DNA of 64,000 bases from Bacteroidota bacterium (lineage in GTDB: Bacteria > Bacteroidota > Bacteroidia > Sphingobacteriales > Sphingobacteriaceae). The position numbers and the translations under genes are program-made. The DNA lies in assembly GCA_023450085.1 (NCBI GenBank), contig JAEXHI010000030.1, positions 124,001 to 188,000 on the forward strand, given 5' to 3'. Shown one piece after another: positions 32,008 through 40,023 of this stretch; positions within the stretch are counted from its first letter, which is position 1; every line of letters begins with the position of its first letter. Below the pieces are notes generated by a model that was not told the DNA's origin, did no database searches, and saw nothing but the letters and a program-made list of their open reading frames with translations.

Positions 32008-34020
32008 ATGAAAAGAATATTCATCACACTCATTTTGGTTTTATTTACGCTCGCCATTAATGCGCAAGTTAAAGTATTGGGCAAAATAGAACCCAATGGC
32101 CCAGCCGACACCTACCCTACCCATGTGGATAGTTTGGGTAAAGGGGGTTTAATGGCTGTGGGTTCCTGGCAGGAGCGTAATGCCATCCCTCTGGCCCGCA
32201 GAAAAGCTGGGATGTTGGTAAGGGTAAAATCGGCTATGGTTGATAGCACTTATACTATTGGCGGCAATCTCAACAACCCAGAGTGGATGCCTTTTGTGAC
32301 CGGCGGTAATTCCCTAACAAGTGGCAATGCCCTCAGCATCACAAACAATAAGATTAATTTAGGGGGACCATTTTCTCAAGAAAACATTGTTTTAGGAGAA
32401 CCTCTTCTAGGAGGTATAGGCGCTGTTACAATGAATACAAGTATTTTAGAAGATGGAGAGAACACTTTCAGACTGCTTAACAGGTTCTTGATAAGTGCCA
32501 TGGACTACAATTCAGATGGACAACATCCATTTGCATCTTTCAGCTTAAACCCCAAAGCTAATAGTCTAGGTTTGCTGGCGGGAGTAGGCATGACTTATGT
32601 TGATCCTTATGCAGGATTAGAAATAATTCTTGATAAGCCCAACCAACACGCAAGTGTTGAGCTTAAAGCAGTAGATCCTGTAGGAGGTACCCGAAAATTA
32701 GCTTTGAATGGAGATGGATCAATGGTAATCGTAGATAACATCCTAAAAAAGGGTCTAGAAGAAGACGCTGATTACTCCGCCAACAAAACCCAATATAGCT
32801 ATGTTACCAAAAAGATGTTGGATAGCGCTACCATAGGAGGAAGCCCTGATCCAACAAAAGCAAACTTAGCTGGAGACAATACTTTCACAGGGAATCAGTC
32901 GATATTGGGGAATTTAAACTTTTCGAACTCCGAATCAAGTACCAGTATAAATACACAGCACATTGATATGAACACCACAAATGGCAGGTTTAATTTAGAT
33001 TTGACTGGTAGCTACTATCCTAAGATTAATCTGAGCGCTGCTGATGACTTAATGCAACGTATTGAGCTAACATCTAATTCTATAAAGCACTTAGATGATA
33101 ATATCGGAGGTAGTTGGGACGTAGCAGTAGATAACTTTGGATACTACAACCAAAGCTTAGATAGAGGATTTCAAGCTCGCAGTGATGATGCAGCAGGGGT
33201 TGGCACGTATTTAAACATATGGGATTATAGAGGCGTTAATGGCAATAAAAAAGGTAATGCTTCATTATCCATTAACAATGGGTTAGCGATAAATAATGAC
33301 GACACTGGGGCGGCAATCCATTTTAGGCTAGGAAATAATGTAAAAAATACTTTTGACGGTGTATTTATGACCGATGGAGTTGATGAGATTGCTAATTTTA
33401 ATTTAAATGGCTTATTTTTCGGTAGCGACTACGGTAATGGAATTGTTAACTTAAATAAAACAGAATTATCAATAAGAGACGGACTTGAAGGGAAAGCTAG
33501 TATTTTACGAAAAGACCTTTTACGTTTTCAACTGTCCGATGAGAATGGCCAACCTGATAGTTATACAAGTTCTACCTTAACATGGGACAGAGCTGGGCAA
33601 GTTGCCAAAGGTAATTACTCCGTAACCCACACACTACCTTCTACAAGCGGAACATTAGCAACTATGGAGCAGGTTTTGGCGATGACGAAGGTACAAACCC
33701 AAACCTTTCATGCGGGAGAAATTTTGAATCAAAGTATTACCGTGACCTCTTCTCCATCCAGGCTTAAAAAAGTCTATATATATAACCTAGGAGCTTTAGC
33801 CCCAGGAGACAATAGTATTACCTATATTTTACCCAACAATCCCATAACTGGGGATTTGGTTGAATTTGTATCTGTATCTGCAGGAGAAATGTTTGATTGG
33901 ACTACAGCTATTTTCAAAAGAGCGGATGGCCTAACTTTATCTCCTAGTAGGAGTGCAATCGTAAATGCCTGGGAGTGGAATGGCACTACATGGCTACAAA
34001 GAGTAATTGACGGCCAATAA
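32008..34020 (+). CDS. long tail fibre-like protein with signal peptide (copy B)
   Basis: 670 residues. Signal peptide MKRIFITLILVLFTLAINAQ, then the domain shared with copies A and C (about 21-95). A Thr/Asn/Gly-rich fibre shaft follows, with KANLAGDNTFTGNQS near 285. A C-terminal domain (about 555-670) begins MTKVQTQTFHAGEI and ends in a Trp-rich part (TWLQRVIDG). Mature N-terminus (VKVLGKIEPNGPADTYP..) is almost identical to copy C. It is predicted to be a receptor-binding fibre or surface adhesin. It follows the previous gene by nine bases. Confidence 0.7.
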   Translation: MKRIFITLILVLFTLAINAQVKVLGKIEPNGPADTYPTHVDSLGKGGLMAVGSWQERNAIPLARRKAGMLVRVKSAMVDSTYTIGGNLNNPEWMPFVTGGNSLTSGNALSITNNKINLGGPFSQENIVLGEPLLGGIGAVTMNTSILEDGENTFRLLNRFLISAMDYNSDGQHPFASFSLNPKANSLGLLAGVGMTYVDPYAGLEIILDKPNQHASVELKAVDPVGGTRKLALNGDGSMVIVDNILKKGLEEDADYSANKTQYSYVTKKMLDSATIGGSPDPTKANLAGDNTFTGNQSILGNLNFSNSESSTSINTQHIDMNTTNGRFNLDLTGSYYPKINLSAADDLMQRIELTSNSIKHLDDNIGGSWDVAVDNFGYYNQSLDRGFQARSDDAAGVGTYLNIWDYRGVNGNKKGNASLSINNGLAINNDDTGAAIHFRLGNNVKNTFDGVFMTDGVDEIANFNLNGLFFGSDYGNGIVNLNKTELSIRDGLEGKASILRKDLLRFQLSDENGQPDSYTSSTLTWDRAGQVAKGNYSVTHTLPSTSGTLATMEQVLAMTKVQTQTFHAGEILNQSITVTSSPSRLKKVYIYNLGALAPGDNSITYILPNNPITGDLVEFVSVSAGEMFDWTTAIFKRADGLTLSPSRSAIVNAWEWNGTTWLQRVIDGQ

Positions 34021-34091
34021 GAGAACCCAATAGCCTTTCGCTTATGAAACAGGTTTAATTAGCCCCATCTACCGATTCCATAAACCAACAA

Positions 34092-34110
34092 ACTGTACAG
34101 CAAGTACAGT
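34092..34110. promoter_or_regulatory. inverted repeat upstream of the last fibre gene
   Basis: ACTGTAC-agcaa-GTACAGT, perfect 7-bp arms, 16 bases before the start of copy C. It could be a regulator site or an RNA hairpin that tunes expression of the last fibre. Confidence 0.4.
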
Positions 34111-34125
34111 CATCACAAACACACC

Positions 34126-35364
34126 ATGAAAAAAACATTAATCACACTCATTTTGGCTTTGTGCTCAACGATGTTGAATGCACAGGTTAAAGTCCTTGGC
34201 AAAATAGAACCCAATGGGCCTACCGACACCTACCCTACCCATGTAGATAGTTTGGGCCGCGGCGGATTTGTGGCCGTAAAAACATGGCAGGAACGTAACA
34301 GTATCCCATTACAAAGAAGAAAAGCGGGAATGATGGTTTCCGTAAAATCTACCACCGTTGATAGTTTATACAGACTAGATATTGGCTTAACCAATGCTGA
34401 TTGGATACCATACACAGCAACTGTAGATGTTAGTGGTAAAGCTAACCTAACTGGTGGCAACACTTTTACAGGTACGCAGACTATTGATGGTAGTATAGGT
34501 ATAGGACTAACTAGCCCCTCTTCAAAATTTCATGCTAGGCTAGGTACGGATAAAAATATACTATTTAGAGATAACGGTTCAAATAGTGAAATAGTATCTG
34601 TTAATAACGCTTTTAATGATTATAAGCCTCTTAATTTTGCCGCCAGCGAGTATTACTTTAACGCCGATATTTACGCAGGAATACATAGTATAAATGCTGC
34701 AAATTTTGTTGGGAATCTAACTGGAGATTTGACTGGTACAGCTGAAAAGTGGGGACCTCTTAATTTTAGCTATATCAACGAGGGTACAGTGCCAACTCAT
34801 TTTTTAGTATCGGAGAATATTGACGATGGTGTTATAAAGTATTCTGACATTGGGGATGTAAAGACAGCTTTGGGCATGGATGATAAAGCATCATTGTCTT
34901 TGGATAACACCTTCTATGGTATGAACACTTTTAATGGTGTTTTCAGCAACGGCATGTGTTACGCCTTAGATGGTTTTCTAGGCTCGTCTATTATTTTTTA
35001 TTCAGCTCCACTATCTTCTTATGGGGTAATATTGGATATGGACACAGATAGTCCTCCTACACAAGAGGAGCGTATTAAAATACCATCAAAGTCTGGCACA
35101 GTTGCTTTAGTATCCGATATACCAAAAATATTCAATGCAACAGATAGCGGGGATGGTACAACTTATGAATTTATAGTATCTCATGGGTTATCATATACAC
35201 CTACAATGATAGTAGTAACACCTAATTCAATTGCGGCAAATGGCCGTATAGCTGCCTATGCAGACAGTAACCTAATATACATTACGTATATAACTAATAC
35301 ATTTTCTCCAGAACCGCCACCATCAGGAACCAACAACCTCACTTGGACAATAATGGTTAAGTAG
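34126..35364 (+). CDS. tail fibre-like protein with signal peptide (copy C)
   Basis: 412 residues. Signal peptide MKKTLITLILALCSTMLNAQ; the shared domain (about 21-95) contains WQERNSIPLQRRKAG. Then GKANLTGGNTFTGTQTIDG (about 105-123) and a smaller C-terminal domain ending NNLTWTIMVK. The first 40 bases of coding sequence and some of the mature region are nearly the same as in copy B, suggesting duplication. It is the last gene of the element before the terminator at 35407. Confidence 0.7.
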   Translation: MKKTLITLILALCSTMLNAQVKVLGKIEPNGPTDTYPTHVDSLGRGGFVAVKTWQERNSIPLQRRKAGMMVSVKSTTVDSLYRLDIGLTNADWIPYTATVDVSGKANLTGGNTFTGTQTIDGSIGIGLTSPSSKFHARLGTDKNILFRDNGSNSEIVSVNNAFNDYKPLNFAASEYYFNADIYAGIHSINAANFVGNLTGDLTGTAEKWGPLNFSYINEGTVPTHFLVSENIDDGVIKYSDIGDVKTALGMDDKASLSLDNTFYGMNTFNGVFSNGMCYALDGFLGSSIIFYSAPLSSYGVILDMDTDSPPTQEERIKIPSKSGTVALVSDIPKIFNATDSGDGTTYEFIVSHGLSYTPTMIVVTPNSIAANGRIAAYADSNLIYITYITNTFSPEPPPSGTNNLTWTIMVK

Positions 35365-35406
35365 TAATCTCATCCATAGCCCGGCTAACGCAAAATAATA
35401 TTTATC

Positions 35407-35441
35407 AAAAAAGCACAAGATTGAAGTTCTTGTGCTTTTTT
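35407..35441 (+). terminator. intrinsic terminator of the tail/fibre operon
   Basis: Perfect stem AAGCACAAGA / TCTTGTGCTT within A and T runs, 42 bases after the last fibre gene. Confidence 0.9.
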
Positions 35442-35473
35442 GCTTTTTATACTCTCCAGTTCAATTTCCAATA

Positions 35474-35561
35474 CACAAATCGATATAAATTTTAGCACAA
35501 ATCGTTTTGGCGTTTATAGATATGGATTTTGCTCTGGATGACAATAAATGGCGGTGATACA
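35474..35561. other. right end of the element with two repeated sites
   Basis: CACAAATCG occurs at 35474-35482 and 35496-35504, 22 bases apart. The second continues as GTTTT, so read inward from the end it is AAAACGATTTGTG, close to AAAACGAaccGTG at the left end. The end itself reads GGTGATACA, with CA at 35560-35561, then GCAAA of the host. The two repeated sites are candidates for transposase binding. Confidence 0.5.
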
Positions 35562-35570
35562 GCAAATAAA

Positions 35571-35603
35571 AAACCTCGCAAGTTTTTGAAACTTGCGAGG
35601 TTT
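35571..35603. terminator. host terminator hairpin next to the element
   Basis: Stem AAACCTCGCAAGTTT / AAACTTGCGAGGTTT with loop TTG, related to the hairpin at 7460-7489. It lies five bases outside the GCAAA duplication and just downstream of the minus-strand gene ending at 35626. Confidence 0.8.
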
Positions 35604-35625
35604 AATCTTTTATGCAGAGCCTATT

Positions 35626-35874
35626 TTATCGATCAATAGAACCCATTACTTTTTGTGAAAAAGCATTAAGTGCATCTCTCTCCGCCATGCCGCCTTTTAC
35701 ACTTTCATGCACCTCTAATGCGCCACAAATATTGGTGATCATTTCGCCCGCTACATCAACTTCACCTTCGCTTACTCCTCTAAATTCACAAAATGCTTCT
35801 AACACTTCAAGTGTTGCATTTAGCTGCTCAGGGGTTGCATTCTCGAAAAACTGTCTGATTACTGGAACTTTCAT
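35626..35874 (-). CDS. small DUF6952-like protein
   Basis: 82 residues with an acidic helical composition (QLNATLEVLEAFCEFRGVSEGEVDVAGEMI in parts). In Bacteroidota, such a protein regularly follows a thioredoxin-like gene and peroxiredoxin, as here. The family is of unknown function (DUF6952-like, from memory). It starts two bases after the thioredoxin stop, so the two are co-transcribed. Confidence 0.65.
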   Translation of the reverse strand: MKVPVIRQFFENATPEQLNATLEVLEAFCEFRGVSEGEVDVAGEMITNICGALEVHESVKGGMAERDALNAFSQKVMGSIDR

Positions 35875-35876
35875 AA

Positions 35877-36185
35877 TTACTTGATTTTAGCAAATAAATC
35901 CGTTAAAACTTCAGCTTTGTTGGTTTGAACTTGATCAACCAGAGCACCATTCTCAAAAGCCGCGAAAGTTGGTAAATTATCCACCTTTGCAAATTTTCTC
36001 GACTCTGGAAATTTCTCCGCATCAACGATCAAAAAAGCTACTTCTTCATTTTCTGATGCTAATTTTTTAAACTTTGGTTTCATGATACGGCAGTTACCAC
36101 ACCATGAAGCTGCATATTGTACCATCACCTTTGGATTATCTGAAAGGTATTGGCTTAAACTATCTTCTGTTAATTCTAAAAACAT
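35877..36185 (-). CDS. thioredoxin family protein (WCGNC)
   Basis: 102 residues, a complete thioredoxin fold: MVQYAASWCGNCRIMKPKF (active site about 28-32) and cis-Pro region VDNLPTFAAFENG. The active site is Cys-Gly-Asn-Cys, not the common CGPC. The downstream small DUF6952-like gene and the upstream peroxiredoxin suggest a redox couple that reduces the peroxiredoxin (inference). Confidence 0.85.
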   Translation of the reverse strand: MFLELTEDSLSQYLSDNPKVMVQYAASWCGNCRIMKPKFKKLASENEEVAFLIVDAEKFPESRKFAKVDNLPTFAAFENGALVDQVQTNKAEVLTDLFAKIK

Positions 36186-36288
36186 GATATAAAATTTAAT
36201 AGCTATGCAATCACACTACTTTTACAGTCTTGTGTTAGTTTAGAAATCGCATAGTTAATGGTTTGAAAAAGGGATGTGATTTATATTT

Positions 36289-36347
36289 GTCAAGCTGAGC
36301 TTGTCGAAGCTTCTATTAAAAAGACATTTCGACAAGCTCAATGTGAC
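36289..36347. repeat. palindromic intergenic repeat, GAGCTTGTCGAA type (imperfect copy)
   Basis: Arms CTGAGCTTGTCGAAGC (36294-36310 region) and TTTCGACAAGCTCA (36327-36340) with a few mismatches, between the peroxiredoxin and thioredoxin genes. A perfect copy is at 49511-49558. Confidence 0.7.
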
Positions 36348-36384
36348 AAGTGTCTGATATGAACAGCCGCTGTTAAGCTTTTGC

Positions 36385-37017
36385 TTAGTTTGCGCTTAGG
36401 TATTCAGCAACGCCAGTTCTGGTAGCGTTCATTGCTGATTTTCCTTCTTCCCAGTTAGCAGGACAAACTTCGCCATGTTTTTGTACGTGTGCATAAGCAT
36501 CAATTAAACGCAAATATTCTTTTACGTTTCTGCCCAATGGCATATCGTTTACACTTTCGTGGAATACTTTACCAGTTTCATCAATTAGGTAAGTAGCGCG
36601 GTAAGATACATTAGATCCAGAGAAAACTTCTTCTCCTTCTTCAGTGTATTCAACCTCTTGATCCAAGATACCTAAAGTACCTGCTAATTGTCTGTGAGTA
36701 TCAGCAATTAATGGATAAGTAACACCTTCAATACCACCGTTGTCTTTTGCGGTGTTTAACCATGCGAAGTGTACTTCGTTAGTATCGCAAGAAGCACCTA
36801 TAACTACGGTATTTCTTTGTTTAAAATCTTCTAAAGCGGCTTGGAACGCATGTAATTCAGTAGGGCAAACGAAAGTGAAATCTTTTGGGTACCAGAACAA
36901 CAATACTTTAGAGTTATTTTTTACTGCTTCTTCAAAAACGTTGATTTTCAAATCGTCACCCATTTCAGACATTGCATCAACTGTAATACTAGGGAATTTT
37001 TTACCTACGTAACTCAT
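36385..37017 (-). CDS. AhpC/Prx1-type peroxiredoxin
   Basis: 210 residues from the ATG at 37017 (MSYVGKKFPS); an in-frame ATG 57 bases upstream is not supported by family length. The peroxidatic Cys lies in FTFVCPTELHAF and the resolving Cys in EVCPANWEEG. It reduces peroxides in the cytoplasm with thioredoxin-type electron donors. It is 199 bases upstream of the thioredoxin-like gene, with a repeat in between. Confidence 0.92.
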   Translation of the reverse strand: MSYVGKKFPSITVDAMSEMGDDLKINVFEEAVKNNSKVLLFWYPKDFTFVCPTELHAFQAALEDFKQRNTVVIGASCDTNEVHFAWLNTAKDNGGIEGVTYPLIADTHRQLAGTLGILDQEVEYTEEGEEVFSGSNVSYRATYLIDETGKVFHESVNDMPLGRNVKEYLRLIDAYAHVQKHGEVCPANWEEGKSAMNATRTGVAEYLSAN

Positions 37018-37163
37018 AATTATTTCGTGTTTTTTAATTTTCGTGCTGCAAAGATAGCCTAAAAAGCTTGGCAAGCCAACGCCAAAACCATACTTAATCT
37101 TGATAGCTCCATAGATAAAAATGATAATTGCAATTCAATAATTAGTTTTTAACTATAGCAAAA

Positions 37164-37187
37164 AGGCCCCAACATCCGTTGGAGCCT
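37164..37187 (-). terminator. intrinsic terminator
   Basis: Ten-bp stem AGGCcCCAAC / GTTGGaGCCT with one mismatch and minus-strand T-run, 22 bases after the gene ending at 37210. Confidence 0.65.
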
Positions 37188-37209
37188 CAGCATATTTAAC
37201 TAACCCTAT

Positions 37210-38772
37210 TTACTGTTTAATGAGCTTAACGGTTTTTTGAAGCTCGTTGTTTTTTGAAATCCTTAGGTAGTAGATGGAAGCAGGAAGACTGCTTAGGCTA
37301 ATTTCTTGTTCCGCAGCCTTCGCTTTTTCGCTTAAAATTTTCTTGCCGCTAACATCAAATAGCTCATATTTAATGTCTTTATAATCGGTAGTCCCCGCAT
37401 TAACGGTTACATATTTGGTGGTTGGGTTAGGGAAAGCCACCACGCTGCCGTCATCGAACCCAAGTTTTACACTTACTACTTTTTCAAATAGTTTCTCAGC
37501 CCCATCCAAATCAACTTGCTTCAATTGATAATAGTTATCTCCTGCTTTAGCCGTACGGTCAACAAAACTATAGTTCAATGTTTCGGATGAATTGCCGTTT
37601 TGCATCTTAGCGTTAACGAAACCCACAGACGAGAAGTTGGCGTTATCGTTAGAACGCAATACTTCAAAACCTTTATTTTTCGCTTCTGAAGTGGTTTGCC
37701 ATGTTAAGGTACTTTGTCCTTTTACTAGAGAGGCATTGAAAGAGGTAAGGGTTACTGGGAGCGTTCCTGTGGTGGTATATGAGGCCAACCCACTTCCATG
37801 CACTACATGAAAAAAGGTAGTTGTTCCATCTCCATTTCTCAAAACCGCAACATCTGCATACCCGCTAGGATTTGAATTGGTCACGGGAAAGGTAGAGAAC
37901 ATTTCAGAGAATGAAACCAACACTGGACTTGTTATCGTCGTGATATCGTATATCCTTATTCTTGCCGCTGTATTAGTCGATGGTGTACTAGAGCCAACCA
38001 CAGTTCCCGACAGCGCTAAATATTTCTTTGCTCCATCTTCAAAGTACTCTGCATTTGAATAAATGGGCTCAATCGGCGTTGGAATAAGCGTAGTATTTGT
38101 AATTACTCCCATATTATCTATGGTAATTTTTCTTATACCTATGCTTTGAGGTCCATTAATTATAAATTCGGTGCTCGATATTGGCGATATACTGCCCCAA
38201 GCTTGACCATTTGCTGCCAAAGTGATTGTTTGGCTCAGTGTAAAATTTTCACCGTCTACCGTCGTAAGCTTATACATTTCATTGTTGGAAGCCCCACTTA
38301 CATACAATACCGTATTAACTCCAGTTCCTAAAACCGCTAATGACTCCCCTACTCTTTTGGTCACACTAATTTCAGATCTAGTCGGTACTGCATCCGTTTC
38401 CGAGCTCCATTTGTACACGACTAATTTAGCAACACTTCCCGTAACGGTCCCCATCGAAATGGCATATATCGCTCCATCATCAGCAACCCTAATTTTAGTG
38501 TACTTATAGCTCTCAGAGCCTACAGATGTTGTATTTATCAAATTAGAAGCGCTCCAACTTCCGTTTGAAGGGTCTACAATATAGATTTTATTGTTACGAT
38601 CTGCGACATATAGTTTGCCCGTGCCTTTGTTATAAGCAATTGTTGAATTAGTTGTAGTTACTGCAGTTGCAGCTACAGGTGCTACATACCAATTTCTTGT
38701 TAGCGGCACCGTTTGTGCAAATGACGTTAAACCAGATGCAAGAAATGCAATAGATAGTAAAAGTTTTCTCAT
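37210..38772 (-). CDS. secreted protein with T9SS type A sorting domain
   Basis: 520 residues. Signal peptide (MRKLLLSIAFLASGLTSFAQ), a beta-propeller-like body (about 35-335), then a fibronectin-like part (LTWQTTSEAKNKGFEVLRSNDNANF in parts) and the C-terminal type A sorting domain (about 445-520: VVAFPNPTTKYVTV, YELFDVSGKKILSE, YYLRISKNNELQKTVKLIK). It is thus exported through the type IX secretion system and probably attached to the cell surface. Substrate unknown. Confidence 0.85.
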   Translation of the reverse strand: MRKLLLSIAFLASGLTSFAQTVPLTRNWYVAPVAATAVTTTNSTIAYNKGTGKLYVADRNNKIYIVDPSNGSWSASNLINTTSVGSESYKYTKIRVADDGAIYAISMGTVTGSVAKLVVYKWSSETDAVPTRSEISVTKRVGESLAVLGTGVNTVLYVSGASNNEMYKLTTVDGENFTLSQTITLAANGQAWGSISPISSTEFIINGPQSIGIRKITIDNMGVITNTTLIPTPIEPIYSNAEYFEDGAKKYLALSGTVVGSSTPSTNTAARIRIYDITTITSPVLVSFSEMFSTFPVTNSNPSGYADVAVLRNGDGTTTFFHVVHGSGLASYTTTGTLPVTLTSFNASLVKGQSTLTWQTTSEAKNKGFEVLRSNDNANFSSVGFVNAKMQNGNSSETLNYSFVDRTAKAGDNYYQLKQVDLDGAEKLFEKVVSVKLGFDDGSVVAFPNPTTKYVTVNAGTTDYKDIKYELFDVSGKKILSEKAKAAEQEISLSSLPASIYYLRISKNNELQKTVKLIKQ

Positions 38773-38951
38773 ACGTTTTGTTTAAAGGGTTTAAGATTAG
38801 TTTGGTTAGCGAAAAGAGCAAAACAGCGATTGCGGCTCAAAAACGCAATATTTGCTGTTTTCGACCGACAAAAAACGCAATTCGCCTCTTTTTCAATAAG
38901 ATAATATTACGAAAACCAAAATTAAAACGCAAGAAAGCGCATTAAAAAATT

Positions 38952-38977
38952 AAAAGCCGCACAATTATGCGGCTTTT
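38952..38977 (-). terminator. intrinsic terminator
   Basis: Stem AAAAGCCGCA / TGCGGCTTTT with loop CAATTA, 25 bases after the end of the gene at 39002. Confidence 0.8.
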
Positions 38978-39001
38978 ATATTTCAAAAAAGAAAATACTG
39001 A

Positions 39002-39895
39002 TTAGTTGATTTTTGAAACCTTAAATGGCTTTTTGACTGCCTCGTGAGCAGCTTGCTGGCCAATGGCGGCCTCCTCCATAGTTACTTTTTCTGGCTTATA
39101 GGTATTTCCTACTACACTACGCTTGAAAATAGCCTCATACCAAGTACATGAAGCAATGTATCGACCAATATTAAGATCCAAATGATAACCGTCTCGGCAT
39201 AAAATATCCCCAAGCTTAGTACGTGCATTCTGTATCGCTGTGCCTGATGGGACCAACAGATTAAAAGGGACTAATTTCATCGCTTTTTTCGAAGCATCCA
39301 TAATGCCTTGGTACATCTTCATTTGGTCTTTACCATAACTTGCAAAACCAGTATGGGTTGAGTTTTGCGCATAAGCCCAAGTTTGGTGCCAAACAAATTT
39401 TACTTTTGGATTAGTGGCTTTACCTTTTACATAGTTGAACAATAAAGGCAATGGCTCCAAATAGGTATCAAACAAACCTGACTTTGGACTAGACTGCTGT
39501 AAGCTAATATAATCCCAGTTTTCATCGGCAATTGCTTTAGAGATACTGGTTTTAGGGAAACGCTCTTTCTTCCCATCCAAGCCTATTTTGCGGTATTCAT
39601 AGGCGTCTTTATCTTCTTGCGCATTTTTCCAATGCAAATCCAGTGGCGCCCCACCAATGTACAAATTGCCAATAATGACTTTATAACCTCCAGCTTTGGC
39701 CAATCCATAAAAATATTGCTCCAATGCATCTTCAGAAAAACTATTGCCGATAGCCAAAATTCTGATCACGCTATCTTTACTTGTTTTTTCAAGATGCAAA
39801 GGGTGGAAAGCACGAGCATTTTGAAGCCCTAATGAGAAAAAGCAGACCAATGCAAGCACATACACAACATACCTTCTGAAAAATCTAATATCCAT
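39002..39895 (-). CDS. DUF4886-type SGNH hydrolase-like protein
   Basis: 297 residues with an N-terminal signal/membrane segment (VVYVLALVCFFSLGL). The SGNH-like block begins IRILAIGNSFSEDALEQYF (about 45-63), with GNSFS as the Ser motif. The later WHQTWAYAQN and DGYHLDLNIGRYIA regions (Asp and His) complete the triad pattern. DUF4886 proteins are thought to be esterases acting on glycans. It is a stand-alone gene; the natural substrate is unknown. Confidence 0.8.
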   Translation of the reverse strand: MDIRFFRRYVVYVLALVCFFSLGLQNARAFHPLHLEKTSKDSVIRILAIGNSFSEDALEQYFYGLAKAGGYKVIIGNLYIGGAPLDLHWKNAQEDKDAYEYRKIGLDGKKERFPKTSISKAIADENWDYISLQQSSPKSGLFDTYLEPLPLLFNYVKGKATNPKVKFVWHQTWAYAQNSTHTGFASYGKDQMKMYQGIMDASKKAMKLVPFNLLVPSGTAIQNARTKLGDILCRDGYHLDLNIGRYIASCTWYEAIFKRSVVGNTYKPEKVTMEEAAIGQQAAHEAVKKPFKVSKIN

Positions 39896-40023
39896 CTTTT
39901 AAAATTAATTGGTTGCCGCTAAACTTATATATAAAATCATTTATTGTCAATCTTTTTCAAAAACCAACCCACAAAAGATCTAAAATGCATCTCCTTTGGA
40001 TAAAATAATATCGAAAACAATTA

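Larger units (their letters stand above)
10530..35561. mobile_element. Mu-like transposable element encoding a contractile tail but no head
   Basis: A 25,032-bp unit begins TG and ends CA, and is flanked by GCAAA on both sides (10525-10529 and 35562-35566), as expected for Mu-type transposition with 5-bp duplication. The left part has repressor, Ner-like protein, MuA-type transposase, MuB-type ATPase and DUF3164 protein. The centre and right have lysin, sheath, tube, chaperones, tape measure, baseplate and fibres. No terminase, portal, prohead protease or capsid gene is present among the complete set of reading frames. The gene order matches transposable phages with the head module removed. 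Host genes resume immediately outside. Confidence 0.85.

Noticed and set aside
20551..35364. Extracellular contractile injection system (eCIS/PVC or Afp type)
   Set aside because: No eCIS AAA+ ATPase, second tube or toxin cargo genes are seen. Hub, spike, J, I, tape measure and G/GT chaperones are phage/R-tailocin type.
29753..35364. Diversity-generating retroelement at the fibre genes
   Set aside because: No reverse transcriptase gene or template/variable repeat pair was found; similarity among fibres is in the N-terminal domain, not in an A-biased variable 3' end.
10517..35548. Alternative element border using TGACA at 10517 and GATGACA at 35542
   Set aside because: The five bases outside (TTATA and ATAAA) do not match, whereas GCAAA matches exactly further out.
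35612..35884. 90-residue open frame on the plus strand
   Set aside because: It is antisense to the DUF6952-like and thioredoxin genes and has no supporting features.
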